Assembly (NCBI GenBank): GCA_022844045.1
Contig: JALHMM010000043.1
Span: 1 to 49,711, forward strand
Direction of reading: 5' to 3'
Source of the DNA: Reyranellaceae bacterium
GTDB lineage: Bacteria > Pseudomonadota > Alphaproteobacteria > Reyranellales > Reyranellaceae
Length of the DNA: 49,711 nucleotides
Shown: positions 8,136 to 18,069 of the stretch, in pieces
How the letters are laid out: every line of letters starts with the position of its first letter
Numbering within the stretch: position 1 is the first letter of the stretch
Position numbers and translations under genes: made by a program
The notes under the pieces: generated by a model
Told to the model about the DNA's origin: nothing
Database searches by the model: none
Seen by the model: only the letters and a program-made list of their open reading frames with translations

Positions 8136-9401
8136 TCAGGACTCCATGAAGATGGTGGCCGGCGTCTCCAGCAGCCGCTTGATGCGCTGGACAAAGCTCG
8201 CCGCGACGTAGCCGTCGATCACGCGGTGATCGAAGGACGACGACAGGTTCATCATGGTGCGCGGCACGAATTGGCCGTCCTGCCACACCGGGCGCACCAC
8301 CTGCTTGTTGACGCCGATGATCGCGACCTCGGGCCGGTTGACCACCGGTGTGGTGACGATACCGCCCAGCGCGCCCAGGCTGGTGATGGTGATGGTCGAG
8401 CCGGAAAGCTCGGTGCGGCTGGCGCGGTTCTCTCGCGCCGCCTCGGCGAGACGGCGTACCTCGGCGGCGCAGTCCCACAGATCGCGCGCCTCGCAATGGC
8501 GCACGACAGGCACCATCAGGCCTGATGGCGTCTGCGTGGCAATGCCGATATGCACGCCGCCGTGGCGCTCGATGGTGTCGGCCTCGTCGTCATAGAGCGC
8601 GTTCATGTCGGGGAACTCGGCCACCGCCTTGACCAGTGCCAGCATCAGGAACGGCATCAGGGTGAGACGCGTTTTGTCCTGGCGGGTGTTGAGCGAGGCG
8701 CGCAGCTCTTCGAGCGCCGTGACGTCGACCTCCTCGACATAAGAGAAGTGCGCCACCCGCCGCTTGGAGTCGGCCATCTTCTGCGCGATGCGTCGGCGCA
8801 GGCCGATCACCTTCACCGTCTCGACGTCGGTATTGGCGCCGCGTACGCCGGCTTTCGCCGGACCGCTGGCGCCGCGCAGGAAGGCGTCGAGATCCTCGTG
8901 GCCGATGCGACCCGCCGGGCCTGACCCACGCACCTGCCGTAAGTCGACACCGGCTTCGCGCGCACGGCGACGCACCGCGGGCGACGCGAGCGGCTTCTCG
9001 CCCGCGACGCGCGGCGGGCCGAGCGGCGCGCGTGTTGTCGCGATCAGTGGCGGTGGTGCTTCGCGGTCCGGTGCCGGCGTCGGCATTGTGACGGGCGGCT
9101 TCGGCGCAGAAGGCGGCGCGGCCTCGCGCGGCGCGGCGGCGACTTCGCTGTCGCCTTCGCCGGCGACTTCGAGGCGCACCAGCTCGGCGCCGACCGCGAG
9201 CACGCCGCCAACCTCGGCGCCCAACGCCAGCACCTTGCCGGCAACGGGCGACGGGATCTCGACCGTGGCCTTGTCGGTCATCACGGCGGCCAGCACCTGA
9301 TCCTCCAGGACCGACTGGCCGACCTGCACATGCCACTCCACCACCTCGGCCTCGGCGACGCCTTCGCCGACATCGGGCAGCTTGATGATGCGGATGCCCA
9401 T
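8136..9401 (-). CDS. bkdB: Dihydrolipoamide acyltransferase (E2 of branched-chain 2-oxoacid dehydrogenase)
   Basis: A 421-residue core subunit that accepts the acyl group from E1 and transfers it to CoA. Residues 1-80 form one lipoyl domain, with lipoylated K44 in [12 protein letters not shown]. An Ala/Pro-rich linker (about 88-135) leads to the peripheral subunit-binding domain (about 138-175, [15 protein letters not shown] and [17 protein letters not shown]). The catalytic domain fills the rest and ends with the active-site [10 protein letters not shown] (H392, D396). Length and single lipoyl domain fit BCKDH-type E2. It starts one base after the E1 beta stop and ends one base before E3, so the three genes are translationally linked. 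Confidence 0.94.
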   Translation of the reverse strand: MGIRIIKLPDVGEGVAEAEVVEWHVQVGQSVLEDQVLAAVMTDKATVEIPSPVAGKVLALGAEVGGVLAVGAELVRLEVAGEGDSEVAAAPREAAPPSAPKPPVTMPTPAPDREAPPPLIATTRAPLGPPRVAGEKPLASPAVRRRAREAGVDLRQVRGSGPAGRIGHEDLDAFLRGASGPAKAGVRGANTDVETVKVIGLRRRIAQKMADSKRRVAHFSYVEEVDVTALEELRASLNTRQDKTRLTLMPFLMLALVKAVAEFPDMNALYDDEADTIERHGGVHIGIATQTPSGLMVPVVRHCEARDLWDCAAEVRRLAEAARENRASRTELSGSTITITSLGALGGIVTTPVVNRPEVAIIGVNKQVVRPVWQDGQFVPRTMMNLSSSFDHRVIDGYVAASFVQRIKRLLETPATIFMES

Positions 9402-9402
9402 C

Positions 9403-10416
9403 TCAGGCCTCCATCACGGCCTTGAGCGTGCGACCGACCCGGTCCGGTCCCGGGAAGTAGTCCCACTCCTGGGCATGCGGATAGGGCGTGTCCCAGCCGG
9501 TGACGCGCATGACAGGCGCTTCGAGGTGATAGAAGCAATTCTCCTGCACCAATGCGCTGAGCTCGGCGCCGAAGCCCGAGGTCAAGGTCGCTTCGTGCAC
9601 GACGACGCAACGGCCGGTCTTCTTCACGGAAGCCGTGATGGTCTCGAGGTCGTAGGGCACGAGCGTACGCAGGTCGATGATCTCGGCGTCGATGCCGGTC
9701 TCCGCCGCCGCCGCCTCGCTGACATAGACCATGGTGCCATAGGCCAACACGGTCACCGCCGCGCCGGGCCGACGCACCACGGCCTTGCCCAGCGGCACGG
9801 TGTAATGGCCATCGGGCACCTCGCCCAGCGCGTGACGCGCCCAGGGTGTCACCGGCTTGTCGTGATGACCATCGAACGGGCCATTATAGAGTCGCTTGGG
9901 CTCGAGGAAGATCACCGGATCGTTGTCCTCGATCGAGGCGATCAGCAGGCCCTTGGCGTCGTAGGGATTGGACGGCACCACCGTCTTCAGGCCGGAGACG
10001 TGCGTGAACAGCGCCTCGGGACTCTGGCTGTGCGTCTGGCCACCGAAGATGCCGCCGCCGGTGGGCATGCGCACGACCATCGGCACGGTGAACTGGCCGT
10101 TGGAGCGATAGCGCAACCGCGCCGCTTCCGAGACGATCTGGTCGTAGGCCGGGTACATGTAGTCGGCGAACTGGATCTCGACGCAGGGCCTGAGGCCATA
10201 CGCGGCCATGCCGACGGCGGTGCCGACGATGCCCAGCTCGCTGATCGGCGCGTCGAAGCAGCGGCTCGATCCGAATTTGCGTTGCAGGCCCTGCGTGCAG
10301 CGGAACACGCCGCCGAAGTAACCGACGTCTTCGCCGAACACGACGACATTGTCGTCGCGTTGCATCGAGACATCCATGGCGTCGCGGATCGCCTCGACCA
10401 TCGTTCGGCGCGGCAT
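9403..10416 (-). CDS. bkdA2: 2-oxoisovalerate dehydrogenase E1 beta subunit
   Basis: A 337-residue transketolase-like subunit that forms the thiamine pyrophosphate active site with E1 alpha and decarboxylates 2-oxoacids from Val, Leu and Ile. Signatures are MVEAIRDAMDVSMQRDDNVVVFGEDVGYFGGVFRCTQGL, FDAPISELGIVGTAVGMA, VVRMPTGGGIFGGQTHSQSPEALF and the C-terminal EIIDLRTLVPYDLETITASVKKTGR. ATG 10416 has GAGGAG upstream; the frame is open to 10515 only because it reads through a repeat. A 128-base palindromic repeat separates it from the E1 alpha gene, an unusual interruption of subunit genes needed in equal amounts. Confidence 0.94.
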   Translation of the reverse strand: MPRRTMVEAIRDAMDVSMQRDDNVVVFGEDVGYFGGVFRCTQGLQRKFGSSRCFDAPISELGIVGTAVGMAAYGLRPCVEIQFADYMYPAYDQIVSEAARLRYRSNGQFTVPMVVRMPTGGGIFGGQTHSQSPEALFTHVSGLKTVVPSNPYDAKGLLIASIEDNDPVIFLEPKRLYNGPFDGHHDKPVTPWARHALGEVPDGHYTVPLGKAVVRRPGAAVTVLAYGTMVYVSEAAAAETGIDAEIIDLRTLVPYDLETITASVKKTGRCVVVHEATLTSGFGAELSALVQENCFYHLEAPVMRVTGWDTPYPHAQEWDYFPGPDRVGRTLKAVMEA

Positions 10417-10430
10417 GGTCAGGCTCCTCG

Positions 10431-10558
10431 ACCTTCCCCCGGAGGGGGAAGGTGGCGCGCGTAGCGCGACGGATGGGGGATGTCGAAGACGAACGCTGGG
10501 GTCCGTCTTCGACATCCCCCATCCGCCCTTTGGGCACCTTCCCCCTCCGGGGGAAGGT
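10431..10558. repeat. Main palindromic repeat family, copy 1 (type 2 arm left, type 1 right)
   Basis: Both ends are 9-base-stem hairpins (CCTTCCCCC, 3-base loop GGA or TCC, then the complement). The left inner arm has a CGCGC-GTA-GCGCG mini-hairpin (type 2); the right has GCCC-TTT-GGGC (type 1). The two halves also pair over GGATGGGGGATGTCGAAGAC. It lies between the E1 alpha and E1 beta genes, inside the bkd operon. Confidence 0.93.
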
Positions 10559-10576
10559 ATGAGTGGTGGCGCACCA

Positions 10577-11842
<1,266 letters not shown>

Positions 11843-11983
11843 TCAGCCGCGATATCACGCTACTCCATGAGGAGTCGCAAGACGGGCGTGCGACGTGCGT
11901 GGTTGTGGCGCCTGATGTGTCTCAAACGTACGATCGTGGCTGGCCGCGCCGCAGGGCTGGCAACAATGATGCCGGACCTTCAG

Positions 11984-12014
11984 AGCTTTCTCCCGGCGAA
12001 GGCGGGGAGAGCAC
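11984..12014. repeat. Half copy of the CTCCCCGC-type repeat
   Basis: The sequence around CTTTCTCCCGGCGAAGG followed by CGGGGAGAGCACTTC resembles one terminal hairpin of the variant repeat at 1120-1273, with mismatches, and has no partner arm. It lies in the 205-base gap upstream of bkdA1, just after the nadC stop. This looks like a decayed or truncated copy. I see nothing else definite in this gap besides a short inverted repeat at 11862-11875. Confidence 0.55.
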
Positions 12015-12015
12015 T

Positions 12016-12891
12016 TCAGGCGGCGGCGCGTTGGCCGTCCCGGGCGAGCCAGTCGAGGCCGATATCGAGCACGCTGGCGCTGTGCGTCAGCCAGCCGGCC
12101 GAGATCAGGTCGACACCGCTGGCGGCGATAGCGGGCGCGCTCGCGGGCGTGATCCGGCCCGAGGCCTCGGTGACGGCGCGGCCGGCGACGCGACGCACCG
12201 CCTCGGCCAGCATCGCCGGCGTCATGTTGTCGAGCAGCACGGCGTCGACGCCCACCGCCATCGCCTCGTCGAGCTGTTCGAGCGAATCGACCTCGACCTC
12301 GATTTTCACCAGATGGCCGACGCCCGCGCGCGCGGCGTGGATCGCGGCGGCGACGCCGCCGGCCGCGGCGACGTGGTTGTCCTTGATCAGCACGGCGTCG
12401 TCGAGGCCGAAGCGATGGTTGACGCCGCCGCCGGCGCGCACCGCGTACTTCTGCAACGCGCGCAGGCCCGGCAATGTCTTGCGCGTGCAGCAGATGCGCG
12501 CCTTGTGACCGGCCACCGCCGCGACCAGTGTCGCGGTCGCCGAGGCCACGCCGCTGAGATGGCCGAGGAAGTTCAACGCCACGCGCTCGGCGGTGAGGAT
12601 GCCGCGTGTCGGCCCGCAGACGACAGCGATGCGATCGCCAGGCTGCACGCGCGACCCGTCGGGGCGCGCGATGCGAATCTCGATCGTCGGATCGATCAGG
12701 CGGAAGGCGAGCGCGGCGATGTCGAGACCGGCGACAACGCCGGGCTGACGCGCCACCAGCGCCGTCTCGGCCCGCGCATCCGACGGCACGATGGCGTTGG
12801 TCGTGATGTCGCCGGCGCGGCCGAGATCCTCGAGCAGCGCGGCACGAACCGGTGCCTCGATCATCAGCAGGGGCAAGGGAGAGAGCGTCAT
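12016..12891 (-). CDS. nadC: Nicotinate-nucleotide pyrophosphorylase (carboxylating), quinolinate phosphoribosyltransferase
   Basis: A 291-residue enzyme that converts quinolinate and PRPP to nicotinic acid mononucleotide, the third step of de novo NAD synthesis. Signatures include [32 protein letters not shown], the active-site [55 protein letters not shown] and VLLDNM. Length matches the family. It begins 21 bases after the nadA stop and is surely cotranscribed with it. In many proteobacteria nadB (aspartate oxidase) lies between nadA and nadC; here it is absent. A second possible start is the Met at residue 10. Confidence 0.95.
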   Translation of the reverse strand: MTLSPLPLLMIEAPVRAALLEDLGRAGDITTNAIVPSDARAETALVARQPGVVAGLDIAALAFRLIDPTIEIRIARPDGSRVQPGDRIAVVCGPTRGILTAERVALNFLGHLSGVASATATLVAAVAGHKARICCTRKTLPGLRALQKYAVRAGGGVNHRFGLDDAVLIKDNHVAAAGGVAAAIHAARAGVGHLVKIEVEVDSLEQLDEAMAVGVDAVLLDNMTPAMLAEAVRRVAGRAVTEASGRITPASAPAIAASGVDLISAGWLTHSASVLDIGLDWLARDGQRAAA

Positions 12892-12912
12892 GGGTCAAAC
12901 TCCGGTCGGTAG

Positions 12913-13887
12913 CTAGCGCACCTCGAGCATGCGCTCGACCGAGCGGCGCGCGGCGGCGGCGACGGCGGGATCGATCGTCACCTCGTGGCGCAAGGTCTCG
13001 AGCGCGCGGCGGATCTTGGGCAGGGTTATGCGCTTCATGTGCGGGCAGAGATTGCACGGCCGCACGAAGTCGAGCTCGGGATGCAGGGCCGCGATGTTGT
13101 CGCTCATCGAGCATTCGGTCATCAGCACGACCCGGTTGGGCCGCTCGCGCGTGACGTACTCGGCCATGGCCGCGGTCGAGCCGGCGAAGTCGGCCTCGGC
13201 CACGACGTCTGGCGGGCATTCGGGATGGGCGAGCACGACGATGCCGGGGTGGCTGAGGCGCAGCCGCCTGATGTCGTCGGGCGTGAAGCGCTCGTGCACC
13301 TCGCAGTGTCCCGCCCAGGCGATGATCTCGACCTCGGTCTCCTTGGCGATATTCTGCGCCAGGTATTCATCGGGCAGCATGATCACCTTCGGGACCCCGA
13401 GGCTCTCGACGATCTTGCGGGCGTTGCCCGACGTGCAGCAGATGTCGCTCTCCGCCTTCACCGCCGCCGAGGTGTTGACGTAGGCGACGATCGGCACGCC
13501 GGGCCAGCGCTGGCGCAGCAGGCGCACGTCCTGGGCGGTGATCGAGGCGGCGAGCGAGCAGCCGGCCGCGGGGTCCGGAGTCAGCACTATGCGCGACGGA
13601 TTGAGCAGCTTGGCGGTCTCGGCCATGAAGTGCACGCCGGCCAGCACGATGACATCGGCGTCGCTCTTCATCGCCTCGCGCGCCAGCGCCAGGCTGTCGC
13701 CGACGATGTCGGCGACGCCGTGGAAGATCTCCGGCGTCTGGTAGTTGTGCGCGAGGATCACCGCGTTGCGCTCGCGCTTGAGCCGATGGATCGCCTCGAT
13801 GTCTGGCGTGAACAGCGACCACTCGGCCGGCAGGATCACCGACTTCACCCGGTCGTAGAGCTGGGCGACGTTGGGTTGGACGGACAT
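12913..13887 (-). CDS. nadA: Quinolinate synthase A
   Basis: A 324-residue [4Fe-4S] enzyme condensing iminoaspartate with dihydroxyacetone phosphate to quinolinate. The three cluster cysteines typical of the family are visible: C110 in AAGCSLA, C224 in HPECPPDV and C281 in CNLCPHMK. Other signatures are [23 protein letters not shown] and [16 protein letters not shown] 13887 is used rather than the GTG two codons earlier because AGAGGTGG precedes it at good spacing. Two tandem palindromes begin only ten bases before the start and probably overlap the promoter, so transcription is likely controlled by the NadQ-type gene next door. iminoaspartate must come from an enzyme encoded elsewhere, since nadB is not here. 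Confidence 0.95.
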   Translation of the reverse strand: MSVQPNVAQLYDRVKSVILPAEWSLFTPDIEAIHRLKRERNAVILAHNYQTPEIFHGVADIVGDSLALAREAMKSDADVIVLAGVHFMAETAKLLNPSRIVLTPDPAAGCSLAASITAQDVRLLRQRWPGVPIVAYVNTSAAVKAESDICCTSGNARKIVESLGVPKVIMLPDEYLAQNIAKETEVEIIAWAGHCEVHERFTPDDIRRLRLSHPGIVVLAHPECPPDVVAEADFAGSTAAMAEYVTRERPNRVVLMTECSMSDNIAALHPELDFVRPCNLCPHMKRITLPKIRRALETLRHEVTIDPAVAAAARRSVERMLEVR

Positions 13888-13896
13888 GACCACCTC

Positions 13897-13945
13897 TTAT
13901 GCTCTATATGAGCAATAATGCTATTATGCTAATCCTGAGCATAAT
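13897..13945. promoter_or_regulatory. Two tandem palindromic operators (candidate NadQ sites) upstream of nadA
   Basis: Two 21-base sites fit TTATGCT-N7-AGCATAA. Site A is 13897-13917, with TTATGCTC and GAGCAATA arms (TGCTC/GAGCA perfect, outer bases imperfect). Site B is 13924-13944, and its perfect 8-base arms ATTATGCT and AGCATAAT extend over 13923-13945. Centres are 27 bases apart. The block is AT-rich in a very GC-rich setting and lies 10-58 bases before the nadA ATG, where a repressor would block the promoter. The neighbouring gene encodes a NadQ-like regulator, so it is the natural candidate; the link is inference. Confidence 0.7.
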
Positions 13946-13984
13946 GGTGGTCAAGCGGTCCTGCGGTGGGTAACGCGGGCGGAA

Positions 13985-14944
13985 TCAGGCGGGGCGGGCG
14001 AGCGGCAGCTTGCTGCCGGCGACGGCGCGCTCGAGCAGGATCTCGCGGCGGAAGCGGTAGAGCTTGGCCGGGCGACCACCGGTTTCCGCCGTCGTCGCGC
14101 CGGTCTCCTCGACCAGGCCCTGCTGCTCGATCAGGCGGCGAAAGTTCTGCTTGTGCAAGGGCCTGCCGGCCAGCGCCTCGACCGCGGCCTGCAGCTGGCC
14201 CAGCGTGAAATCCGGCGGCATCAGCTCGAAGACCATCGGCCGGTATTTGATCTTGGCGCGCAGCCGGGCGATGCCGGTGGCGAGGATGCGGCGATGGTCG
14301 TGGCGCATCGCCATGCCGCCCAGCGATGGCGGCAATGCGTGGGTGATCGGTCGGCGCGCCCGGCCGGCGCGCGTGGCGATGGCCTCGGGCACCAGCCCGG
14401 CTTCGTAGAGCAGCTCGTAGCGCTGCAGCACCAGGTCCTCGTTCCATGACTCGGCGTCGAAGTCGATCTCGACGCGCTGGCGGCGCAGGCGTTTGGTCGG
14501 TGCGTCCGGCGCGGCGTCGGCCCAGTGTCGCAATCCCTTGAGCAGGGCGCGCAGCAGCGGCTCGGCGCCGCCGGCGCGCCAGTCCTCCCACGGGAAGTAG
14601 CGATACCAGTCCTGCCAGCCCGGCTCGCGGCGGCCGGCCTCGACATGCTCGCGGGTCAGCGCGAGGTAGGAGATCGACACGATGCGCCGGCCCGAGGCGT
14701 CGGCGCGGCTGCGGTCGGCGAAGGTGTAGAGCTGCTCGGTGTAGCCCAGGGGGTGGCGCGTCTGGCGTTCGACCCAGGCGCGCAGGCCGGTCTGCAGGGT
14801 CGGGTGATCGCTTTCGAAGGGGCCGGAGGGCAGCAGCGCGCCGTCGTCGAGCGTCAGCACGTGCGGCGCGCCGTCGATCAGGGCGACGACGACCGCGTTC
14901 AGCTCGATCGTGACGTTCCTGACGTGCTCGGTGGCGGGTGGCAT
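13985..14944 (-). CDS. nadQ: NadQ-like NAD biosynthesis regulator (NUDIX-like domain plus winged helix)
   Basis: A 319-residue protein. The N-terminal half (VTIELNAVVVALIDGAPHVLTLDDGALLPSGPFE to about residue 150) has a NUDIX-like fold without an intact GX5EX7REUXEE catalytic box. The C-terminal part (about 220-319, FTLGQLQAAVEALAGRPLHKQNFRRLIEQQGLVEETG, then GRPAKLYRFRREIL) looks like an NrtR-type winged helix. This architecture matches COG4111/NadQ, predicted to sense NAD metabolites and repress nad genes in alphaproteobacteria. It lies immediately upstream of nadA-nadC in the same direction with tandem palindromes in the 97-base gap. ATG 14944 is the first Met after the repeat; no clear ribosome site is seen, so the start is tentative. 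An NUDIX hydrolase is the alternative. Confidence 0.75.
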   Translation of the reverse strand: MPPATEHVRNVTIELNAVVVALIDGAPHVLTLDDGALLPSGPFESDHPTLQTGLRAWVERQTRHPLGYTEQLYTFADRSRADASGRRIVSISYLALTREHVEAGRREPGWQDWYRYFPWEDWRAGGAEPLLRALLKGLRHWADAAPDAPTKRLRRQRVEIDFDAESWNEDLVLQRYELLYEAGLVPEAIATRAGRARRPITHALPPSLGGMAMRHDHRRILATGIARLRAKIKYRPMVFELMPPDFTLGQLQAAVEALAGRPLHKQNFRRLIEQQGLVEETGATTAETGGRPAKLYRFRREILLERAVAGSKLPLARPA

Positions 14945-15001
14945 GCCGGGCGATAGTATTGTTCCGTCACACGTCGTAGCAACCACGCTGAGCCGTTTGC
15001 T

Positions 15002-15121
15002 ACCTTCCCCCGGAGGGGGAAGGTGCCGAAGGCGGATGGGGGATGCTCCAACGAAGTCGGTGTTCGTCTTCGACATCCCCCATCCGGCGCTGCGCGCCAC
15101 CTTCCCCCTCCGGGGGAAGGT
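15002..15121. repeat. Main palindromic repeat family, copy 2 (type 1 left, type 2 right)
   Basis: Lies between the divergent nadQ and ketopantoate-reductase-like genes. Terminal 9-base hairpins are intact. The left mini-hairpin is shortened symmetrically to GCC-GAA-GGC, losing one base on each side so the stem still pairs; the right reads GGCGC-N3-GCGCC. Such paired changes support selection on structure. The centre of the left half reads CTCCAAC instead of the usual TCGAAGAC. Confidence 0.93.
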
Positions 15122-15141
15122 AGAGTCATGAAGGTGGGGTC

Positions 15142-16128
15142 ATGCGGATCTGCGTATTCGGGGCGGGCTCGATCGGCGGCAACTTCGCCACGCGCCTGGC
15201 GCTGGCCGGCAACGAAGTGTCGGTCGTGGTGCGCGGTGCGCATCTGGAGGCGATCAAGGCGCGCGGGCTGACCTTGCTGAGCGGCGACAGGCGCCACGTG
15301 GTCAAGGTGGCGGCCAGCGACCGGCCGGCCGATCTCGGGAAGCAGGACGTCGTGATCTCGACCATGAAGGCCTGCAGCCTGCCGGGCCTGGCCGAGACCG
15401 TCGGCCCGTTGCTGCGTTCCGACACGCCGGTGGTGTTCGTGCAGAACGGCATTCCCTGGTGGTACGCGACCGGGCTTGGCGCAGCACGGCCGGCGGCGCC
15501 CGACCTGTCGCGCCTCGACCCTGGTGGCGCGCTGGCGAAGGCGGTGGGCCACGAGCGCACTATCGGCGCGGTGGTCACCTCGTCGAACCACGTGATCGAG
15601 CCAGGCGTGGTGCGCAACATCTCGCCCGATCGCAACACGCTGTGGGTTGGCGAGACCGACGACCAACAGAGCCCGCGCATCGAGCGGCTGCGCGCAACTT
15701 TGATCGCCGCCGGCATCGCCTCGCCCGCGACGCGCGATATCCGCTACGACGTCTGGCACAAGCTGATGGCCAACCTCACGGGATCGACGCTGTGCCTGAT
15801 CCTGGCGCAGCCCACCACCATCCAGGCGACCGAGATGATCAACCGCCTGGCGCGGCGCGCGCATGCCGAGGCGCTGGCGGTGGCCGCCGCGCACGGCGTG
15901 GTACTCGATGATTCACCCGACGTACGCTACGGCCCCAAGCGCATCTATCCCGACCATCGCCCGTCGATCCTGCAGGACTACGAGTATGGCAGGCCGATGG
16001 AGATCGAGTCGATCGTACGCGCGCCGGTCGCCTTCGCGCGCAAGGCCGGCCTCGACACGCCCAACCTCGACGCCATCGAGTCGCTCAGCGTCAGCAAGGC
16101 GCTGTCGAAGGGGTTGTATGCGGCTTAA
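15142..16128 (+). CDS. Ketopantoate reductase family protein (PanE/ApbA)
   Basis: A 328-residue NADP-dependent reductase. The N-terminal Rossmann motif is MRICVFGAGSIGGNFATRLALAGNEVSVVVRG. VVFVQNGIPWWY contains the family's QNG. The C-terminal helical domain has YDVWHKLMANLTGSTLCLI, matching the W-K-x3-N motif of ApbA_C, and ILQDYEYGRPMEIESIVRAPVAFARKAGLDTPNLD. PanE proper makes pantoate for CoA; similar proteins in catabolic regions reduce other 2-oxoacids. With several family members per genome likely, true PanE function is uncertain and no panB/panC genes are near. ATG 15142 follows AAGGTGGGG. It is divergent from nadQ across a repeat and convergent with hyuB. Confidence 0.85.
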   Translation: MRICVFGAGSIGGNFATRLALAGNEVSVVVRGAHLEAIKARGLTLLSGDRRHVVKVAASDRPADLGKQDVVISTMKACSLPGLAETVGPLLRSDTPVVFVQNGIPWWYATGLGAARPAAPDLSRLDPGGALAKAVGHERTIGAVVTSSNHVIEPGVVRNISPDRNTLWVGETDDQQSPRIERLRATLIAAGIASPATRDIRYDVWHKLMANLTGSTLCLILAQPTTIQATEMINRLARRAHAEALAVAAAHGVVLDDSPDVRYGPKRIYPDHRPSILQDYEYGRPMEIESIVRAPVAFARKAGLDTPNLDAIESLSVSKALSKGLYAA

Positions 16129-16133
16129 CTCTT

Positions 16134-16254
16134 ACCTTCCCCCGGAGGGGGAAGGTGCCCGAAGGGCGGAAGGGGGATGTCGAAGACGGACACCGGGTGC
16201 GTTGAAACATCCCCCTTCCGTCGCTGCGCGCCACCTTCCCCCTCCGGGGGAAGG
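16134..16254. repeat. Main palindromic repeat family, copy 3 (type 1 left, type 2 right)
   Basis: Fills the gap between the convergent ketopantoate-reductase-like gene (stop 16128) and hyuB (stop at 16260). The left half has GCCC-GAA-GGGC and TCGAAGAC; the right half has GTTGAAAC and a CGC-N3-GCG mini-hairpin. The two central octamers differ, so the inner loop is not fully self-complementary. Confidence 0.93.
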
Positions 16255-16259
16255 GAAGG

Positions 16260-17918
16260 CTACTTCAAGCCATAAATCTCCCGCGCGGCCTGCTCGCTGA
16301 TCAGGCCGTATTCGACGTCGCGCGCCACGAGCTGCGGATCGCGCGCCTTGGGATCGCCGTAGCCGCCGCCGCCGGGCATCTCGATGATGATGCGGTCACC
16401 TTTGGGGATGATGTGCAGGCCTTTCTCGGGGAATTCTTTGCCGGACTGAAGACGCAGCTTGCCTGTCGCGCCGTCCTTGCCACCGGCGCGGCCCCGCGCG
16501 GGGTACTTCACGCGCTCGAAGCGATGGAAGATGCCCATCGGCGAGTCCTCTCGGTTGCTGACCTCCATGATCTGGCCCAGCCCGCCGCGCTGCCGGCCGG
16601 CGCCGCCGGAATCGGCGCGCAGCTCCTTGCGCCAGACCACGATCGGCGTGATCGACTCCGTCACCTCGACCGGCACGTTGCGCACGCCGCTGGGGAATGG
16701 CGTCGCCGACAACCCGTCGAGCTGGGGCCGCGCGCCGACGCCGCCGGAGTGGAAGGTCGTGACGTTGAACGGCGTCTTGATCTCCGACGCGTGCCCGGTC
16801 TGGCCGTGCGCGGCGACCAGCGACAGGTTCCACAGCGAGGACGTGCCCTCGGCCGGGAAGGTGTCGGGGATCGCCTGGTCGAGGCAGCCGAAGACGATGT
16901 CGGGCAGCATGTGGCCGAGCACCGAGCGCGCGTAGACGGCGGCCGGGTGTGGCGCGTTGAGGATGCAGCCCTCCGGCGCGCTGACGATGATCGAGTCGAG
17001 CGTGCCGGCGTTGTTGGGGATCCACGGCGCGATGGCGCACTTCACGCCGAAGGCGGTGTAGGCGTCGGTGTAGCAGAACGGGCAGTTGATGGCGTAGCTT
17101 GAGATCCCCGATGTGCCGGTGTAGTCGACCCTGATGACATCGGCCTCGATGGTCAGCGTGCCCTTGAGCTCGACCGGCGCCTCGAAGCCGTCGACGGTCA
17201 TGCTGGCGCTCCAGCTGCCACGCGGCAGCTTGGCGATGGCTTCCGTCATCGCCTGCCTGGAGCGGCTGATGATGGTCTCGCTGAGCTCGTCGATGTCGCT
17301 CAGCCCGAACTCGTCCATCATCTCGATCAGCCGCGCGCTGCCGGTGTCGTTGCAGGCGGCCAGCCCGTAGATGTCGCCCACGACCTGCACCGGCTCGCGC
17401 ACATTGGCGCGCACGATGCCAAGGAGGTCCTCATTCATCTTGCCTTCGCGCGCGAGGTACATCAGCGGGATCTGCAGGCCCTCGTGGTAGATCTGCCGGC
17501 CGGATGGGCTCGCACCAATGCCGCCGATATCGACGACATGCGTCGTGCTGGCGAACAGCGCCACCGCCTTGCCGTCCTTGAAGGTCGGGCTCACCACAGT
17601 GAGATCGAACAGGTGCCCAGTGCCCTTCCAGGGATCGTTGGTGATCAGCACGTCGCCTTGCTTGAGCGTCTCGATCGGGAAGGCGTCGAGGAAATGCCGC
17701 ACGGCGCGCGCCATGGTGTTGACGTGGCCCGGCGTGCCGGTGACCGCCTGCGCCACCATGCGGCCCTGGCGGTCAAAGACGCCGGCCGAAATGTCGCCGG
17801 CCTCGCGCGCCGCCGTGCTGAAGGCGGTGCGCACAAGCGTCAGCGCCTGCTCCTCGACGACGGAGATCAGGCGGTTCCAAAGCACCTGACTCTCGATCTC
17901 GCCCAGACGGTTTCTCAT
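16260..17918 (-). CDS. hyuB: Hydantoinase B/oxoprolinase family protein
   Basis: A 552-residue protein of the HyuB family, which with HyuA performs ATP-dependent hydrolysis of cyclic amides such as hydantoins or 5-oxoproline, or related carboxylations. Signatures are EDISAGVFD-like AREAGDISAGVFDRQGRMVAQAVTGTPGHVNTM, DVLITNDPWKGTGHLFDLTVVSP, INCPFCYTDAYTAFGVKCAI and C-terminal GDRIIIEMPGGGGYGDPKARDP. Length is normal. It is downstream of hyuA in the same direction, separated by 151 bases that hold a repeat copy. The molybdenum hydroxylase gene lies farther upstream, suggesting oxidation of an N-heterocycle followed by ring opening. The actual substrate cannot be told from sequence. Confidence 0.9.
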   Translation of the reverse strand: MRNRLGEIESQVLWNRLISVVEEQALTLVRTAFSTAAREAGDISAGVFDRQGRMVAQAVTGTPGHVNTMARAVRHFLDAFPIETLKQGDVLITNDPWKGTGHLFDLTVVSPTFKDGKAVALFASTTHVVDIGGIGASPSGRQIYHEGLQIPLMYLAREGKMNEDLLGIVRANVREPVQVVGDIYGLAACNDTGSARLIEMMDEFGLSDIDELSETIISRSRQAMTEAIAKLPRGSWSASMTVDGFEAPVELKGTLTIEADVIRVDYTGTSGISSYAINCPFCYTDAYTAFGVKCAIAPWIPNNAGTLDSIIVSAPEGCILNAPHPAAVYARSVLGHMLPDIVFGCLDQAIPDTFPAEGTSSLWNLSLVAAHGQTGHASEIKTPFNVTTFHSGGVGARPQLDGLSATPFPSGVRNVPVEVTESITPIVVWRKELRADSGGAGRQRGGLGQIMEVSNREDSPMGIFHRFERVKYPARGRAGGKDGATGKLRLQSGKEFPEKGLHIIPKGDRIIIEMPGGGGYGDPKARDPQLVARDVEYGLISEQAAREIYGLK

Positions 17919-17937
17919 GGGGTTATCTCCAGCTCTT

Positions 17938-18059
17938 ACCTTCCCCCGGAGGGGGAAGGTGGCGCGAAGCGACGGATGGGGGATGTTTCAACGCGCTCGG
18001 TGTCCGTCTTCGACATCCCCCATCCGCCCTTCGGGCACCTTCCCCCTCCGGGGGAAGGT
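17938..18059. repeat. Main palindromic repeat family, copy 4 (type 2 left, type 1 right)
   Basis: Lies between hyuA and hyuB, two subunit genes expected to be cotranscribed. The left centre reads TTTCAACG and the right reads GTCTTCGA, so the halves are heterotypic in the centre as well as in the mini-hairpins (CGC-GAA-GCG left, GCCC-TTC-GGGC right). Confidence 0.93.
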
Positions 18060-18069
18060 AAAGAAATCG

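Noticed and set aside
11862..11875. ACTCC-N4-GGAGT inverted repeat as the bkd operator
   Set aside because: Five-base arms with a 4-base spacer are expected by chance in GC-rich gaps and no Lrp/BkdR gene is adjacent; mentioned only under bkdA1.
15142..16128. Firm assignment as panE
   Set aside because: The fold matches ketopantoate reductase, but the family includes many other 2-oxoacid reductases and no pantothenate genes are nearby.
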